From NCBI RefSeq assembly GCF_019038435.1, contig NZ_JAGPOX010000077.1:1-43613 (forward strand): DNA of 43,613 bases. Direction: 5' to 3'. The stretch comes from Nocardia alni. GTDB lineage: Bacteria; Actinomycetota; Actinomycetes; Mycobacteriales; Mycobacteriaceae. The notes below the pieces were generated by a model. The model was given only the letters and a program-made list of their open reading frames with translations. It ran no database searches and had not been told where the DNA came from. Below are positions 24,061 through 31,374 of this stretch, piece after piece; the first letter of the stretch is position 1, and each line of letters opens with the position of its first letter. The position numbers and the translations under genes were made by a program.

Positions 24061-26010
24061 GTGACCATCGTGGTCGAGCCGGGGATCGAGCTGGAGGTGG
24101 ATCAGGAAGACGGTACGCCGGTGGGGCCGACGATCCTGGCCGACGAGCGGATAGGGGTCAACGACGCGATCGCCGCGGCGTTGACCAAATGTATCGGGTC
24201 GATGCCGGCGCTGTATGTCGTACTGGTCATCTTCGGGGCGTGGATGACCGGCACGACGTGGTGGGGACCGCTGCACCGACTGGATCCGTACCCGTTTCCG
24301 TTTCTGTTGTTCCTGGACAACGTGATTCAGCTGGTGCTGTGTCTGGTGATCATGGTCGGGCAGCGGGTGCTCGGCGCCGCGGCCGACCGGCGGGCGGTGC
24401 AGACCTATGAGAACGCGGAGGAGATCTTCCGTCAGGTGGCGGATCTGCAGGCGCATCTGGACCGGCACGACGAGGCGCTCAGTCGCGGTGTGAGCCTGCT
24501 GGATTCGAGCCCGCACCCCTGGATCGAACGGCACCGCGTGCAGTCCCCGCCGCAGGCGCGGGACGAGGTGGTGACCACCAATCAGCGGATCGCGGCGTGG
24601 CTGACCGGGCGACTGAGCAGCGTCTGGGCGTTCTATATCGCCGCCGCGACCCAGGTGGTGTGGGTGCTGTCGGCCGAACTCGGCCTTCAGCATTTCGATC
24701 GGTATCCGTTCGCGTTCATGAGCTTTCTGTCCACCCTGGCCCAGTTGCTGTTCATGATCGTGATCATGGTCGGCCAGGATGTGCTCGGTCGTTCCGGTGA
24801 TCGCCGCTCCGAGCAGACGTACCTGGACGCCGAGGCGATCCTCTACGAGTGCCGCCGCATGAAGGCGCGCCTGGCCGCCCAGGACCGCATCATCGAAAGC
24901 CTTGCCGGATATACCAATTCGACCGCCGCCGAACAGCTCGCCCGGGCCATCCACGCGGACCCGGCGCTGTCCCGCTACCACGCGCACGCTCATGTCGCGG
25001 CCCAGGGCGAGCACGGCAACAGGCACCGGGCCGTCTGGGAGGAGCTGGCCGAGGACACCAGGCAGTCGTATCGGACCCGGGCGCTTCGCATGGGGGAGGA
25101 CCTGGCCGCGATCGGATGCGTGATGGTGCCCGCCTTCGACCCCACGGCGAGCGCGGTGCTGACCGAGGACGAGACACACGCGCTGGCGCGACGCGATTAC
25201 GAACGATGGCCGGAGAAGTACGTGAACCGGCCCGGAGAGATCGAGAGCGTCGCGGACTCCGGACAGAGTGCCGAGCGCATCGTCGTCGCGCTCGATCGCG
25301 ACGACGATCCGGCCGGCGCCTCTGCCGGATCTGCGCGTCCGAGCTGGGACCAACTGCCGGAACAGGCACGTGCGATCGGTGTGGCGGCGGCCCGGCGAAT
25401 CCCGGTTATCTTGGCGCGCGCGGGTTTTCAGATGGTGCGCGATTCGCGCAGTGTCGACGGCGGTGTCAGCGAGGCCGATTTCACCTCGCAGGAGTGGGCG
25501 ACGCTCCAGCGGGCGCTGGTCTCGGCCGGTGTGCTGGTGGCGCTCGCCGAGGGCCTGGCGGACGCGGAAGAGATGTTCGCGCTGATGAAAAAGCTGCGAG
25601 AGACCGCCATCACGCATCGGAGCCGATTCATCCGCGAACTGACCGGCGCGTTCACGGTCGGCACCGGGGTGCGCCCCGACATCGGGTACGCCGACTACGA
25701 GCCCGGCGCGCTGGCGGCGATCCGTTCGGCCACGGCCATCATCGCCCGCACGGCGCCCGCCGAAGCTCTCGCGTTCCGCGCCCTGCTGACCGACATCGCC
25801 GAAACGGTCGGCGATGCGAACCTCGAGGGTGGATTTTTCGGTCTCGGCGCGCAGCGTCGCTACGGCAACGAGCTCACCGCGATCGCGGCGGTGTACGAGG
25901 CGGCCGGGGGTGAGGACCGAAAGGGTTCCGGCGGTGGAAGTTTCGGGGACACGGGCAGTTCCGAGGGTGACGGAGACAGGAATTCCCCGGGCCCGGGGGA
26001 CCTCCGGTGA
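24061..26010 (+). CDS. Membrane protein: two DUF1003 domains, RyR-like modules, helical C-domain
   Basis: 649 residues from GTG 24061 (GGGGA just upstream; open from 23950). Two DUF1003 units: about 35-140 (WWGPLHRLDPYPFPFLL, VIMVGQRVLGAAADRRA) and 175-280 (FDRYPFAFMSFL, VIMVGQDVLGRSGDRRS), each a helical hairpin plus coiled tail. A RyR-like module (about 293-385) has ARAIH, VWEELAEDTRQSYRTRA, LAAIGC and LARRDYERW. A second, partial one (428-460) has WDQLPEQARAIGVAAARRIP and ends early. Residues 473-618 are a helical domain (FTSQEWATLQRALVSAG ... EGGFFGLG) resembling a small stand-alone family whose name I do not recall. The tail is Gly/Asp/Ser-rich. DUF1003 function is unknown; RyR repeats occur in bacterial nucleotide-linked sensor proteins. 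A membrane sensor or effector is an inference. cadD-like gene follows by 28 bp. Confidence 0.75.
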   Translation: MTIVVEPGIELEVDQEDGTPVGPTILADERIGVNDAIAAALTKCIGSMPALYVVLVIFGAWMTGTTWWGPLHRLDPYPFPFLLFLDNVIQLVLCLVIMVGQRVLGAAADRRAVQTYENAEEIFRQVADLQAHLDRHDEALSRGVSLLDSSPHPWIERHRVQSPPQARDEVVTTNQRIAAWLTGRLSSVWAFYIAAATQVVWVLSAELGLQHFDRYPFAFMSFLSTLAQLLFMIVIMVGQDVLGRSGDRRSEQTYLDAEAILYECRRMKARLAAQDRIIESLAGYTNSTAAEQLARAIHADPALSRYHAHAHVAAQGEHGNRHRAVWEELAEDTRQSYRTRALRMGEDLAAIGCVMVPAFDPTASAVLTEDETHALARRDYERWPEKYVNRPGEIESVADSGQSAERIVVALDRDDDPAGASAGSARPSWDQLPEQARAIGVAAARRIPVILARAGFQMVRDSRSVDGGVSEADFTSQEWATLQRALVSAGVLVALAEGLADAEEMFALMKKLRETAITHRSRFIRELTGAFTVGTGVRPDIGYADYEPGALAAIRSATAIIARTAPAEALAFRALLTDIAETVGDANLEGGFFGLGAQRRYGNELTAIAAVYEAAGGEDRKGSGGGSFGDTGSSEGDGDRNSPGPGDLR

Positions 26011-26014
26011 CGGT

Positions 26015-26029
26015 ACGGTCCCGGACCGT
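26015..26029 (+). promoter_or_regulatory. Dyad in the gap before the CadD-like gene
   Basis: ACGGTCC-C-GGACCGT is a perfect 15-base dyad lying between the stop of the RyR protein (26010) and the transporter start (26039), where a ribosome site would be expected. It follows a 14-bp palindrome CCCCGGGCCCGGGG (25985-25998) in the end of the upstream gene. It may be an operator or an RNA hairpin. Confidence 0.4.
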
Positions 26030-26038
26030 TGGCCGAAC

Positions 26039-26641
26039 ATGGTGAGCACATCCCAGATCGTCACGGCGATCGTGGCATTCCTCGGCACGACCATCGATGA
26101 TCTGGTCGTGCTGGCCGCGTTGTTCCTGACGCGGCGAGTGGCGGGGCGTCCGAACGCCCGGGTGATCGTGGCCGGTCAGTACGTGGGATTCGCCGTCGTG
26201 CTCGGCGTCGCCATGGCCGCGTCGGTCGGACTGCGGATCGTGCCGGACAGCTGGTTCGGACTGCTCGGTGTGGTGCCGATCGCGATCGGCGTCTGGGGTT
26301 TGTGGCGGTTCCGCAGCGAGGACAATATGCTGCGGCATCCGCTGTCCGGCACCGTCGGCGGCATCGCGGCGATCACCTTCGCCAACGGCGCCGACAACAT
26401 CACCGTCTACACGCCGCTGTTCCGCAGCCTGCACATCGTCGGATCGGGCCTGACGGCACTGCTGTTCCTCGCGCTGATCGGCCTGTGGTGCGTGCTGGGC
26501 GCGATCCTGGGCGCGAACCATGTCGCGGCGGAAACGGTGGGGCGCGTGGCCCATTGGCTCGTCCCGGTCGTGTTCATCGTCGTCGGCGCGCTGATCGTCG
26601 TCGAGAGCGGTGTCGTCGCCGCGGTCGGCCACGGCAACTGA
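26039..26641 (+). CDS. CadD-family cadmium/cation transporter
   Basis: 200 residues, about six transmembrane helices, LysE-superfamily CadD (cadmium resistance transporter) type. Diagnostic segments are AIVAFLGTTIDDLVVLAALF with the paired acidic residues in helix 1, AGQYVGFAVVLGVAM, GLLGVVPIAIGVWGLW, and FANGADNITVYTPLF with Asn/Asp in the fourth helix. HWLVPVVFIVVGALIVVESG is the last helix. Family members export Cd2+ or related cations, but many homologues are uncharacterised. No ribosome site is visible at ATG 26039 and GTG 26042 is alternative; the gene probably depends on the RyR-protein gene 28 bp upstream. Confidence 0.85.
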   Translation: MVSTSQIVTAIVAFLGTTIDDLVVLAALFLTRRVAGRPNARVIVAGQYVGFAVVLGVAMAASVGLRIVPDSWFGLLGVVPIAIGVWGLWRFRSEDNMLRHPLSGTVGGIAAITFANGADNITVYTPLFRSLHIVGSGLTALLFLALIGLWCVLGAILGANHVAAETVGRVAHWLVPVVFIVVGALIVVESGVVAAVGHGN

Positions 26642-26668
26642 ACGCCGGCGGCGACACCCGCTCGGCGG

Positions 26669-27730
26669 TTATTCCGCGGCGATCTCCGAGAGCCAGTGGT
26701 GCAGCCACGAGGTGGCGGTCTGGCCGGAATTGTCCACGACATAGGACGGGTAACCCTGGTGCACCGAGGATTCCAGGAATTGGCGCAACTGCTGCAGGCG
26801 CGCGTCGTTGGCGGTCTCGGTGAATTGGCTCTGGAGCACGGGGACGCCGCCCGCGGCCATCACATCGCCGACGATGGACTGGGCTTCCTGCTGGTATGTC
26901 CCGACGCGGCCGGGGTCGGGGGCGGACAGATGCGTGACGAAGCCCGCGATTCGGGTGGCGAAATCGTCGGTGGGTGTCGAGCAGTAGAGATCGCCGACGG
27001 CGCAGAAGGTGCGCACCCTGGGGGTGAGCAGACCGAATCCGCCGATCCGCGGACCCTCCGCGCCCGCGCCCGGCACCGGCGGGCCGATCAGCAGGTCGGT
27101 CGGGCCGCGACGCGGGTCCGCGACCAGGCCCACCGCGTCGACCCGGCCGGGCGGGACGACCCCGGTCCCGGTGCCGATCTCGGCGGCCAGATCACCCGCG
27201 GCGTCGGCGCCCTGGCTGTACCCCAGCAGCGCGAAACGGGTTGCGGCGCAGCGCTGTGCCATGGCCCTCAGCATGGCGCGAGCCGTGTCGACGGCCTGCC
27301 GTTTGGATTGCCCGTACACATCGGCCTCCCACGGCATGGCCGTGGCCGGGTAGCTGACGTAATCGGTGCGCACATCGCCCGGCAGACCCGAGGTCACATC
27401 CGCGAGCAGACCCTCGCGCGGGTCCGCCCGCGAGGTCTCCCAGGTACCCGGGATCGCAACGACATACAGGTCGGGACAGCTGCCGGACGACGCCTGCGCG
27501 CCGGTCGCCGTCAACAGCGTGGCGGCGACGGCGGCCGCCGAAACCAGCACGCCGCAACCCCTGCGGACGGATGCGGAGGCGCGGATTCGCGCGAACCCGG
27601 CCGGTGCGCGCAGGGTGGTGGGCCTTCCGCTGGGCGCGGAGGGCTCGCCGGATGCTGCGCTGCGGCCGGCGTGGGACGCGGAGGAACGCGCGCGTTCGAC
27701 GGAGCGGGCAACGAAGGGGCGAATCGACAC
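26669..27730 (-). CDS. Secreted cutinase-family esterase
   Basis: 353 residues from GTG 27730 (AGGAG 8 nt upstream). A hydrophobic export segment (GVLVSAAAVAATLLTATGAQA, 60-80) follows an unusually long Ser/Arg/Ala-rich N-region of about 57 residues, so the start may be misplaced. The mature domain is cutinase-like: nucleophile Ser172 in LLGYSQGAD, Asp247 in FCAVGDLYC between two cysteines, and His267 in FVTHLSA. C85 and C161 are the probable first disulfide. Mycobacterial homologues are cell-surface lipid esterases or phospholipases rather than true cutinases. It converges on the CadD gene with 27 bp between stops. A hairpin-forming dyad lies upstream at 27783-27814. Confidence 0.87.
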   Translation of the reverse strand: MSIRPFVARSVERARSSASHAGRSAASGEPSAPSGRPTTLRAPAGFARIRASASVRRGCGVLVSAAAVAATLLTATGAQASSGSCPDLYVVAIPGTWETSRADPREGLLADVTSGLPGDVRTDYVSYPATAMPWEADVYGQSKRQAVDTARAMLRAMAQRCAATRFALLGYSQGADAAGDLAAEIGTGTGVVPPGRVDAVGLVADPRRGPTDLLIGPPVPGAGAEGPRIGGFGLLTPRVRTFCAVGDLYCSTPTDDFATRIAGFVTHLSAPDPGRVGTYQQEAQSIVGDVMAAGGVPVLQSQFTETANDARLQQLRQFLESSVHQGYPSYVVDNSGQTATSWLHHWLSEIAAE

Positions 27731-28113
27731 GGCTGACACTCCTGTGATGGTGACAGTCAGATGTGGGCAGTTCACCGCACGTGAGCGCGTGCACCGCGAT
27801 CGATGCACGCGCTCGGAAACCTTGTGTCGGATAGTAGCTGAAGCATAGCTCGCGCGGTAGCAGGCGAGCCGACGAGGTTCGCTACGCGGCCGGGGCGGGT
27901 CCTGGACGCCTGACCGTCTGTGGCCGTCGCGGTGCCGATCCACTGAAGCCCGCCGGGAACGTGTCGGGCTGCGCGACGGACGCCGTGGCGCTCCGGCGGC
28001 CAGGCAGGCCGCGGCTGTGAACGAAGACGACGCCGCGCACCCGATCTCGGTAAACTGTCTGCGGCGTAAGAGATTTGTGTCGATGGTGGTGCTGTGGAAA
28101 GGCTGACGGGCCG
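27731..28113. other. Intergenic region between divergent cutinase and GntR genes
   Basis: No coding sequence is supported. A perfect 11-bp inverted repeat, GAGCGCGTGCA / TGCACGCGCTC (27783-27793 and 27804-27814, 10-nt loop), lies 53 bp upstream of the cutinase start and is a candidate operator or leader hairpin. The rest shows no clear signal. Confidence 0.5.
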
Positions 28114-28893
28114 ATGGGAGCGCGGACGGTGGTCGCCGACGTCGCGGACGAATTGGCGCGTCGGGTGGTGCGGGGTGACTATTCGCCCGGTGAGCTGATG
28201 CCCTCGGTGCGCCGGGTCGCCGAGGAGTTCGAGACGAATCGTGCGACGGCGCAACTGATTCTGGGCCGCCTGGAAACGCAGGGCTTCGTCGAGGCGCATC
28301 GCGGGAGGGGGTTCGCGATTCGCGATGTGCGCGAGGAAGGCGGGGTGGAGGTCTACCGCCGCCTGTTCCGGCTCTCGATGCCGTGTCCCGAACTATCGAG
28401 CCCCGAGCTCGCGGTCGCGATATTCGGGGATATCGTCGAGATGGAACGGCAGATCGTGCACGACGTGCTGGCGTCCCGCACCGCGTCCGCGCGCCCGCGT
28501 TCGGCTCACGCGGCCTTGGCCGCCGATATCGATATCCTGGAATCGCTTGCTCGCCAGGATGATCCGGACCTGCCCGGGCTGCTGGCCGCCGAAGTCGCGC
28601 TCGTGCGACGGCTGCTGAGCGGGCCGGGGTACGGCATGCAGCGCGCGGTGCTCAATACCATCGGCGAGATGATCGGCGAGGTCCCCGAGGCCGTTGCCGC
28701 CTACTATGTGAGCGGCCCGGGTGCGCATGTGCTGGCGTGGCGGTCGCTGGCGGCGGTCTGGGATGCCGGAGTTCCGCCGTCGGACATCCAGGTGACGTTG
28801 TTCGAGGACCTGTTCGCCCGGTTTCACGAGCGGGTCGTCGACCACTTCCGGGTGCTGCTCGCCGAACGGGTGGGCGCGTTCGAGCCCGCCTGA
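28114..28893 (+). CDS. GntR-family transcriptional regulator
   Basis: 259 residues from ATG 28114. The winged-helix domain (about 1-72) is classic GntR: VADELARRVVRGDYSPGELMPSVRRVAEEFETNRATAQLILGRLETQGFVEAHRGRGFAIRD. The C-terminal 180 residues are all helical (IFGDIVEMERQIVHDVLASR, ILESLARQDDPDLPGLLAAEVALVRRLLSG), consistent with an FCD-like effector domain, but the metal-binding histidines of true FadR/FCD proteins are not obvious. It might regulate the adjacent ald gene or an unlinked lipid pathway; neither is shown by sequence. Confidence 0.82.
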   Translation: MGARTVVADVADELARRVVRGDYSPGELMPSVRRVAEEFETNRATAQLILGRLETQGFVEAHRGRGFAIRDVREEGGVEVYRRLFRLSMPCPELSSPELAVAIFGDIVEMERQIVHDVLASRTASARPRSAHAALAADIDILESLARQDDPDLPGLLAAEVALVRRLLSGPGYGMQRAVLNTIGEMIGEVPEAVAAYYVSGPGAHVLAWRSLAAVWDAGVPPSDIQVTLFEDLFARFHERVVDHFRVLLAERVGAFEPA

Positions 28894-28977
28894 CCGGCAT
28901 CGGGCACAGAGTTGTTTCGCAGGGTTGCGATCGACCGGAAACGGTCGAAGATGCTTCGACGCGAGGTCCTCTCGCGC

Positions 28978-29075
28978 TAAAGATTTCGATGATATGGTCA
29001 ACTAAACGTCGTATTGAAGAATTAACTTCACTGTTATGGCAATTAACCTGCATAATCTTCATACTCGCAGTCGGC
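28978..29075 (+). promoter_or_regulatory. AT-rich promoter region of ald with dyad
   Basis: About 100 bp of markedly AT-rich sequence in GC-rich surroundings. It includes the dyad TGAAG-AATTAA-CTTCA (29015-29030) and a TAATCTTCAT stretch nearer the gene. Lrp/AldR-type regulators bind degenerate AT-rich dyads, and an Lrp-family gene lies just beyond ald, so this is the likely binding region. Confidence 0.6.
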
Positions 29076-29117
29076 GGTGATGCGGCTCGCCGAGCCGCCC
29101 GACGAGGAGGAGCGCAG

Positions 29118-30227
29118 ATGAAGATCGGAATCCCCCGCGAGATCAAAAACCACGAGTACCGGGTGGCATGCACCCCGGCGGGCGTGCGCGAACTGACGGC
29201 CAGGGGGCACGAGGTGTACCTGGAGACCGGCGCGGGGGCCGGATCGGCGTTCGAGGACGACGCCTATATCGTCGCGGGTGCGCGCGTGCTCGCTACCGCC
29301 GACGAGGTCTGGGCCACAGCGGATCTCGTGCTGAAGGTGAAAGAGCCGGTGGCGCAGGAGTATTCACGGCTGCGCGAGGATCAGGTGCTGTTCACCTATC
29401 TGCATCTGGCCGCGTCGGCCGAGTGCACCGACGCGCTGCTGAGCGCGGGAACCACCTCGATCGCGTACGAAACCGTCACCGGCCGTGACGGTTCGCTGCC
29501 GCTGCTGGCGCCGATGAGTGAGGTCGCGGGCCGGCTGGCCCCGCAGGCGGGCGCCTACCACCTGATGCGCAGTGGCGGCGGGCGCGGGGTGCTGATGGGC
29601 GGAGTTCCCGGCGCCGCGCCCGCGAAGGTCGCCGTCATCGGCGCGGGTGTGGCCGGGCGCAACGCCGCGGCCATCGCCGTCGGCATGCACGCCGAGGTCA
29701 CGGTGCTCGACCTGAACATCGCACCCCTGCGTGAACTGGACGCGCAGTATCGCGGCCAGGTGCGCACGGTCATCTCCAACGCGCACGAGGTGGAAAACGC
29801 CGTGCGCGAGGCGGACCTGGTGATCGGCGCGGTCCTGGTGCCCGGCGCCAAGGCTCCCAAGCTGGTGTCCAATGAGCTTGTGGCGCAGATGAAGCCGGGC
29901 TCGGTGCTGGTCGACATCGCGATCGACCAGGGCGGCTGCTTCGCCGACTCCCACCCCACCACCCACGCCGACCCCACCTACCGAGTCCACAACTCGGTCT
30001 TCTACTGCGTAGCCAACATGCCGGGCGCGGTCCCGTACACCTCGACGGTCGCCCTCACCAACGCCACACTCCCCTATGTGATCTCGCTGGCCGACCGCGG
30101 CTGGCGCGACGCGATCGCCGCCGACCCGGGCCTGGCCGCCGGCCTGAGCACCCACCGCGGCGAACTCCTGAACGAATCCGTCGCCGCCGCACACGGATAC
30201 ACCGCTCACAAACTGGCCGTCGCCTAG
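29118..30227 (+). CDS. ald: L-alanine dehydrogenase
   Basis: 369 residues (M. tuberculosis Ald has 371). It interconverts L-alanine and pyruvate plus ammonia with NAD(H). MKIGIPREIKNHEYRVACTPAGVREL is the family start with the substrate-binding Arg. VLKVKEP carries the catalytic-site Lys and FTYLHLAAS the catalytic His. KVAVIGAGVAGRNAAAIAVGMHAEVTVLDLN is the NAD-binding Rossmann motif ending in an acidic residue. DIAIDQGGC and VANMPGAVPYTST complete the family signatures. GAGGAGGAG lies 5 nt before ATG. Its stop overlaps the stop of the opposing Lrp-family gene by 4 bp. It helps use alanine as nitrogen source and supports redox balance in mycobacteria. Confidence 0.96.
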   Translation: MKIGIPREIKNHEYRVACTPAGVRELTARGHEVYLETGAGAGSAFEDDAYIVAGARVLATADEVWATADLVLKVKEPVAQEYSRLREDQVLFTYLHLAASAECTDALLSAGTTSIAYETVTGRDGSLPLLAPMSEVAGRLAPQAGAYHLMRSGGGRGVLMGGVPGAAPAKVAVIGAGVAGRNAAAIAVGMHAEVTVLDLNIAPLRELDAQYRGQVRTVISNAHEVENAVREADLVIGAVLVPGAKAPKLVSNELVAQMKPGSVLVDIAIDQGGCFADSHPTTHADPTYRVHNSVFYCVANMPGAVPYTSTVALTNATLPYVISLADRGWRDAIAADPGLAAGLSTHRGELLNESVAAAHGYTAHKLAVA

Positions 30228-30730
30228 CCCTGCCGACGACTTCCCTTGCGGGGGCGGACGTGTTCGAAGATGAGGATCGTTTCGGTGCGGGCGACGGCGG
30301 GGTGGGCGCTGAGGTGCTCGAGGACGAACAGCCGCAGGCCCTCGGTGTCGGCGGTGGCGACGTGGATCATGTAGTCGTCCGCGCCGGCGATGAAGTACAC
30401 GTTGAGCACCTCGTCCAGCGCCGCGAGCTGCTCGCCGAATTCGGCCAGGTGCGGCCGGGCGTTGGCCTGCACCCGCACCGAGATCATGGCCTGGAGGCTG
30501 CGCCCGAGCGCGACGGGATCGATATCGGCGTGGAAGCCGCGGATGACGCCGCGCTCGACCAGCGATCGCACCCGGCCGAGGCAGGTCGACGGCGCGATTC
30601 CGGCCGCGGCGGCGAGCGCGTGATTGGTCATCCGGCCGTCACGGGCGAGCTCGTCGAGCAGGATGTGGTCCACCTCGTCCAGCGCGACCGGTGTGCGTGG
30701 GGCGGCGGCGCGAGTGGGCTGATTGCGCAT
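30224..30730 (-). CDS. Lrp/AsnC-family regulator, AldR-like
   Basis: 168 residues. The N-terminal helix-turn-helix (about 17-70) reads LDEVDHILLDELARDGRMTNHALAAAAGIAPSTCLGRVRSLVERGVI, and the C-terminal RAM domain (about 72-155) has FHADIDPVALG, VYFIAGADDYMIHVATAD and the effector-site loop. It resembles AldR, which activates ald in response to alanine in mycobacteria. There the two genes are divergent; here they converge and share CTAG, so the regulator would act on ald's AT-rich promoter 1.1 kb away. Confidence 0.88.
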   Translation of the reverse strand: MRNQPTRAAAPRTPVALDEVDHILLDELARDGRMTNHALAAAAGIAPSTCLGRVRSLVERGVIRGFHADIDPVALGRSLQAMISVRVQANARPHLAEFGEQLAALDEVLNVYFIAGADDYMIHVATADTEGLRLFVLEHLSAHPAVARTETILIFEHVRPRKGSRRQG

Positions 30731-30858
30731 TCCTCGACGCTACCGAACAACATTCGAGCGCTCGGGGTGTAGTAGGAATATCATTCATTGTTCAACGCCT
30801 GCTGCGGGCCATCGTCAGCCTTGCCATGGGGGTGTGGCTACCGGGGAGCGAACTTAAT

Positions 30859-30884
30859 CAGTTAAAACTGGACAGTTTGGACTG
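30859..30884. promoter_or_regulatory. Tandem operator-like dyads upstream of marR
   Basis: CAGTT-AA-AACTG (30859-30870) and CAGT-TTGG-ACTG (30873-30884) are two 12-bp dyads spaced 14 bp start to start. They end 19 bp before the MarR start and next to a -10-like TAGTCT (30886-30891). This is the expected place for an autorepressing MarR site. Confidence 0.6.
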
Positions 30885-30903
30885 AGTAGTCTATCGTTGG
30901 AAC

Positions 30904-31359
30904 ATGGAACAGAACCCCGGCGACGTCTCGGAGTCCGCCGCCCGCGCCTCGCGGGAGCTTCGGACCCTGGTCGGTCGCCTCCGGCGGCGTATTCACGAGT
31001 TGGCCGACAACCGTGAACTCACCCCCACGCAGACCGCGGTGCTCTCGCGCCTGGGCAAACACGGCGACGCCTCGGCCAGCGAACTGGCCGCGGCCGAACG
31101 GGTGCGCCCGCAGTCGATGGCCGCCACGCTGGGCGTGCTCGAGGAGCGGGGCCTGATCCAACGCCGTTCCGATCCGCGGGACGGCCGCAAACAGCTGGTA
31201 TCACTGAGTCCGGCCGGCCGCGAAATCTTCGACGATCGCGTGCGCAGCGGGCGGGAGTGGCTGTCCAGGCAGTTGGAGGAGAGCTTCACCGAAGCCGAGC
31301 GGCAGCAGGTCCTCGCATCGCTGGCCCTACTGGAACGGTTGATCCAGCCCGACCTGTAA
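30904..31359 (+). CDS. MarR-family repressor of the adjacent MFS gene
   Basis: 151 residues. The winged helix spans about 35-110: LTPTQTAVLSRLGKHGDASASELAAAERVRPQSMAATLGVLEERGLIQRRSDPRDGRKQLVSLSPAG, including the DPRDGR wing typical of MarR. The flanking helices make the dimer interface. It lies 15 bp before an MFS efflux gene on the same strand, the standard arrangement for drug-inducible efflux. No cysteines are present, so it is not an OhrR-type redox sensor. Confidence 0.9.
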   Translation: MEQNPGDVSESAARASRELRTLVGRLRRRIHELADNRELTPTQTAVLSRLGKHGDASASELAAAERVRPQSMAATLGVLEERGLIQRRSDPRDGRKQLVSLSPAGREIFDDRVRSGREWLSRQLEESFTEAERQQVLASLALLERLIQPDL

Positions 31360-31374
31360 TGAGGTGGGCTCCCG

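Noticed and set aside
23959..26094. 711-residue - strand frame opposite the RyR-DUF1003 gene
   Set aside because: No recognisable domain; it covers the full length of a real gene and runs into its promoter, as high-GC shadows do.
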